Source of the DNA: Palsa-892 sp035295845 | GTDB taxonomy: Bacteria; Pseudomonadota; Alphaproteobacteria; Rhizobiales; Xanthobacteraceae | DNA length: 64,000 bases | Assembly: GCA_035295845.1 (NCBI GenBank) | Contig: DATGIF010000008.1 | Location: forward strand, 124,001 to 188,000 | Reading direction: 5' to 3' | Shown: in pieces, positions 60,322 through 64,000 of the stretch | How the letters are laid out: each line of letters begins with the position of its first letter | How positions within the stretch are numbered: the first letter of the stretch is position 1 | The notes under the pieces: model-generated | Seen by the model: only the letters and a program-made list of their open reading frames with translations | Databases searched by the model: none | Told to the model about the DNA's origin: nothing | Program-made: the position numbers and the translations under genes

Positions 60322-60831
60322 CTAGCGCGTCCAGGCGAAGGCGAGCTTGTCGAGCACCTTCTGGCCGAAACGTTCGGTCGAGCGGGCGATCGTGCGGCCG
60401 CCGAGCGCGCGATAGAAGGCGACGGCCGGCTCGTTGTCGGACAGCACCCAGACGACCATGCTGGTCTGGCCCGACTGGGCGAGGTCGCGCTTGGCGTTGG
60501 AGAACAACCGGCGGCCGAAGCCGAGGCCCTGATATTCCGGCCTCAGATAAAGTTCGTAGACCTCGCCGGCATAGGGCAGGCTTTTCGCGCGGTTGCGGCC
60601 GTAATTGGCATAGCCCGCGATCTCCTCGCCGAAGATGAGCAGCGAAATGCGCGAGCCGCGGCGAATCGCCGTGTCCCACCAGCTCGGGCCGCGGCGGGTG
60701 ATCAGCTTCTCGAGTTCCGGTCCCGGAATGAGACCCTGATAGGCCGTGCGCCAGGCCTCGTCATGCGTCTCGGCGAGGCCGACAGCGTCGGCGGGCCGGG
60801 CGGGGCGCGTTTCGATCAGGATCGTGCTCAT
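60322..60831 (-). CDS. GNAT family N-acetyltransferase
   Basis: A 169-residue acetyltransferase. The acetyl-CoA site is RPEYQGLGFGRRLF (motif A, about residues 96-109, Q/R-x-x-G-x-G/A type), preceded by GEVYELYLRPE and followed by the motif B segment NEPAVAFYRALGG. The acceptor may be a small molecule or protein amine; it cannot be inferred. The N-terminal IETRPARPADAVGLAETHDEAWRTAYQGLIP is typical of the AaaC/RimI-like group. It is leftward, 84 bp after typA, with a weak hairpin between. Confidence 0.9.
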   Translation of the reverse strand: MSTILIETRPARPADAVGLAETHDEAWRTAYQGLIPGPELEKLITRRGPSWWDTAIRRGSRISLLIFGEEIAGYANYGRNRAKSLPYAGEVYELYLRPEYQGLGFGRRLFSNAKRDLAQSGQTSMVVWVLSDNEPAVAFYRALGGRTIARSTERFGQKVLDKLAFAWTR

Positions 60832-60915
60832 GACCCAATCGAAGCAAAGCGCCGGGAGCGCTTCAAGACTTTCGTTAATGAAAGGTTAATTCGGCTGGGA
60901 GGTGAGGCTTCTAGG

Positions 60916-62745
<1,830 letters not shown>

Positions 62746-62854
62746 GGCTCGTTTCTATGGGTCGTGCAAAAGGCTCTGGGCGTGATCTCGCGGGATAGCC
62801 GGGACCAGTGATGCGTTAACGCTTTGAGAACCTGAGAGATTAAGGGCCGCGTGA

Positions 62855-62887
62855 TCCCAAAAAGGAAGCCCGGCCAACCGACCGGGC
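62855..62887 (-). terminator. Rho-independent terminator of the Crp/Fnr gene
   Basis: On the minus strand GCCCGG and CCGGGC (62868-62887) form a stem around TCGGTTGG, and the sequence TTCCTTTTT follows directly. It lies about 100 bp after the Crp/Fnr stop codon and before typA, so it separates the two leftward units. Confidence 0.8.
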
Positions 62888-62987
62888 ACCTCTCGCGCGT
62901 TTGCAGCGCAATATATTCAGAAAAAGCCAAAAAACAATGGGCTGGTGACGATTTGGTTAGCTGATTTTGGGCCGCAAAAATGCGGGT

Positions 62988-63749
62988 TTAAGCCGTCCCC
63001 TCCTCGGTTGGGTACACCCCGCGCAAGACCTCCTCGAAATGGCTCTTCACCTGCTCGTTGCAAAGGCAGGAACGGGAGGCCAGGCGCTCGTGGTCGCGCA
63101 CCAGGATGGCGCCGCGCCTGGTCGCCAGCACGCCTTCGGCCTTGAAGCTCTGGATCACCCGGCTGACATAGGAGCGGCCGACACCGAGCAGCGTTGCCAG
63201 CTGCTCATGGGTCAGCGGCACCGTGTCGGTGGAGTCGGTCCGTTCGATGGCCGAGATGATCCATTTGGCGGTGCGCTGCTCGATGGAATGGATGGCGTTG
63301 CAGGCGGTGGCCTGGAACATCTGCGCCAGCATGCAGTCCGCATAGCGGCTGAAGACGTTGCGCAGGGTCTTGGACTCGCTCTTGGCCGCGTCGAGCCTGG
63401 CCACGGGCAGCCGCACGAACGGGCCGCCGAATTTGACATTGATGCGGGTATAGGCCGGCAGGAAGCCCTGGCTGACAATGCCGCCAACCGCGCCCTCGCG
63501 GCCGACCAGAATGGTCTCGACGTCGCGGCCGTCCTCGTTGGTGACCAGGAAGGTCGCAAGGCTCGGCCCGCAGGGGAAATGCACCACGCTGACATCGTCG
63601 CCCGGGCTGTAGAGCAGATCGTTCGGCTCGGCCTCTTCGGAGGAGAGATATGGCGCGATCAGCGCATAGTCGTCGGCATTGAGCCGCCGCAGCAGGTTGT
63701 TGTAGGGCCGGTCGGTGACCTCAACGGCTTCATCGCGTCGTCTGAGCAT
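62988..63749 (-). CDS. Crp/Fnr family transcriptional regulator
   Basis: A 253-residue regulator. The N-terminal cyclic-nucleotide-binding-like domain has LLYSPGDDVSVVHFPCGP and ILVGREGAVGGI but lacks the full arginine-serine pocket of a cAMP binder. The C-terminal winged HTH region has LTHEQLATLLGVGRSYVSRVIQSFKAEGVL, the recognition helix area. Cysteines do not match the FNR iron-sulfur pattern. So the signal is unknown. The start ATG 63749 (MLRRRDEAVEV) follows GGGGAA; 54 further codons are arginine-rich spacer. It diverges from the response regulator gene and has its own terminator. Confidence 0.9.
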   Translation of the reverse strand: MLRRRDEAVEVTDRPYNNLLRRLNADDYALIAPYLSSEEAEPNDLLYSPGDDVSVVHFPCGPSLATFLVTNEDGRDVETILVGREGAVGGIVSQGFLPAYTRINVKFGGPFVRLPVARLDAAKSESKTLRNVFSRYADCMLAQMFQATACNAIHSIEQRTAKWIISAIERTDSTDTVPLTHEQLATLLGVGRSYVSRVIQSFKAEGVLATRRGAILVRDHERLASRSCLCNEQVKSHFEEVLRGVYPTEEGTA

Positions 63750-63926
63750 GGCGAAAATTCCCCGTATCCCGTCAGGGCATAATCGCCAACGCGGTTCCTT
63801 GGTTCCGTTGACTTGTAGACAGACACGCCGCGCGCGCTGTGGTGCTCTCCTGGCGGGAACCCGTCGATGCGCCAATCGGGCCTCGAGTGCGGCCGTCCTC
63901 TCAAAACCCAACCAACATGGCTGACC

Positions 63927-64000
63927 ATGGAATCCGGCTCTTGCAACGGCGGTCGCGCTTTGCCGTCTGATGTGCTGATCGTCGAGGATGACCCGATCAT
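63927..64000 (+). CDS. Response regulator, N-terminus only
   Basis: A rightward frame from ATG 63927 gives MESGSCNGGRALPSDVLIVE followed by DDPI at the window edge. VLIVEDDPI is the start of a CheY-like receiver domain with its acidic pair. Only 24 residues are visible, so the output domain and role are unknown. It diverges from the Crp/Fnr gene. A second ATG at 63916 in another frame meets a stop after 17 codons. Confidence 0.6.
   Translation, partial: MESGSCNGGRALPSDVLIVEDDPI

Overview
The window is a chromosomal segment of a high-GC (by eye above 60%) alphaproteobacterium, most likely of the order Hyphomicrobiales (Rhizobiales). The evidence is a large GDH-180 type NAD-glutamate dehydrogenase; the hemC-hemD-Mic60-hemY and rsmB-heparinase-purH gene orders; a rhizobial haem-uptake locus (hmuR-hmuQ-tonB divergent from hmuP) with a candidate Irr-type ICE box; and two families of palindromic intergenic repeats common in Bradyrhizobium-like genomes. 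I cannot name the genus. There is no phage, insertion sequence, CRISPR array or other clear mobile element. The content reads as core chromosome plus one catabolic block.

Layout. 1-4.3 kb: start of a TesB thioesterase, a UbiH/COQ6 hydroxylase, then a leftward group (Trm112-like, Lon-N-like, CnoX-type thioredoxin-TPR, ProX editing enzyme) and tRNA-Gly(GCC). 4.3-9.1 kb: leftward three-gene 2-oxoacid:ferredoxin oxidoreductase operon with an NAD(P)H/Fe-S partner subunit. 9.4-13.6 kb: LemA and two TPM-domain envelope proteins, a cytochrome P450, and an AhpD-like protein. 13.7-20 kb: NAD-glutamate dehydrogenase and an MFS transporter. 20-25 kb: purH, a heparinase II/III-like protein, rsmB. 25-32.6 kb: SDH assembly factor, extensin-like and L,D-transpeptidase proteins, acetyl-CoA synthetase, small conserved proteins, gpsA, tsaD. 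32.6-37.2 kb: hemC, hemD, Mic60-like, hemY, tRNA-Thr(CGT). 37.2-41.4 kb: haem acquisition. 41.4-52.4 kb: a rightward ten-gene acyl-CoA catabolic block. 52.6-57.7 kb: sulfite reductase pair, an SDR and a glutamine amidotransferase. 58-64 kb: tRNA-Ala(CGC), YggT, DUF167, FolD, an unknown exported protein, GNAT, TypA/BipA, a Crp/Fnr regulator, and the start of a response regulator.

How the genes work together. Haem is made (hemC, hemD, HemY-type protein) next to a Mic60 homologue, and is also imported and degraded (HmuR, TonB, HmuQ). The uptake locus probably responds to iron through the ICE-like box. The catabolic block holds four acyl-CoA dehydrogenases, two crotonase-fold proteins, two SDRs, an acyl-CoA ligase and an ACAD10/11-type kinase/dehydrogenase pair. 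This predicts CoA activation and phosphorylation-assisted breakdown of a hydroxylated or branched acid. Acetyl-CoA synthetase, the ferredoxin-linked oxidoreductase and NAD-GDH link such carbon to the TCA cycle.

The most interesting leads are the split ACAD10/11-like kinase/dehydrogenase system, the adjacent dehydrogenase pair in which one subunit lacks the catalytic acid, two crotonases without hydratase glutamates, a small unknown ORF coupled to hmuP, and a palindromic repeat placed over stop codons at two loci. I found no wholly new class of system.
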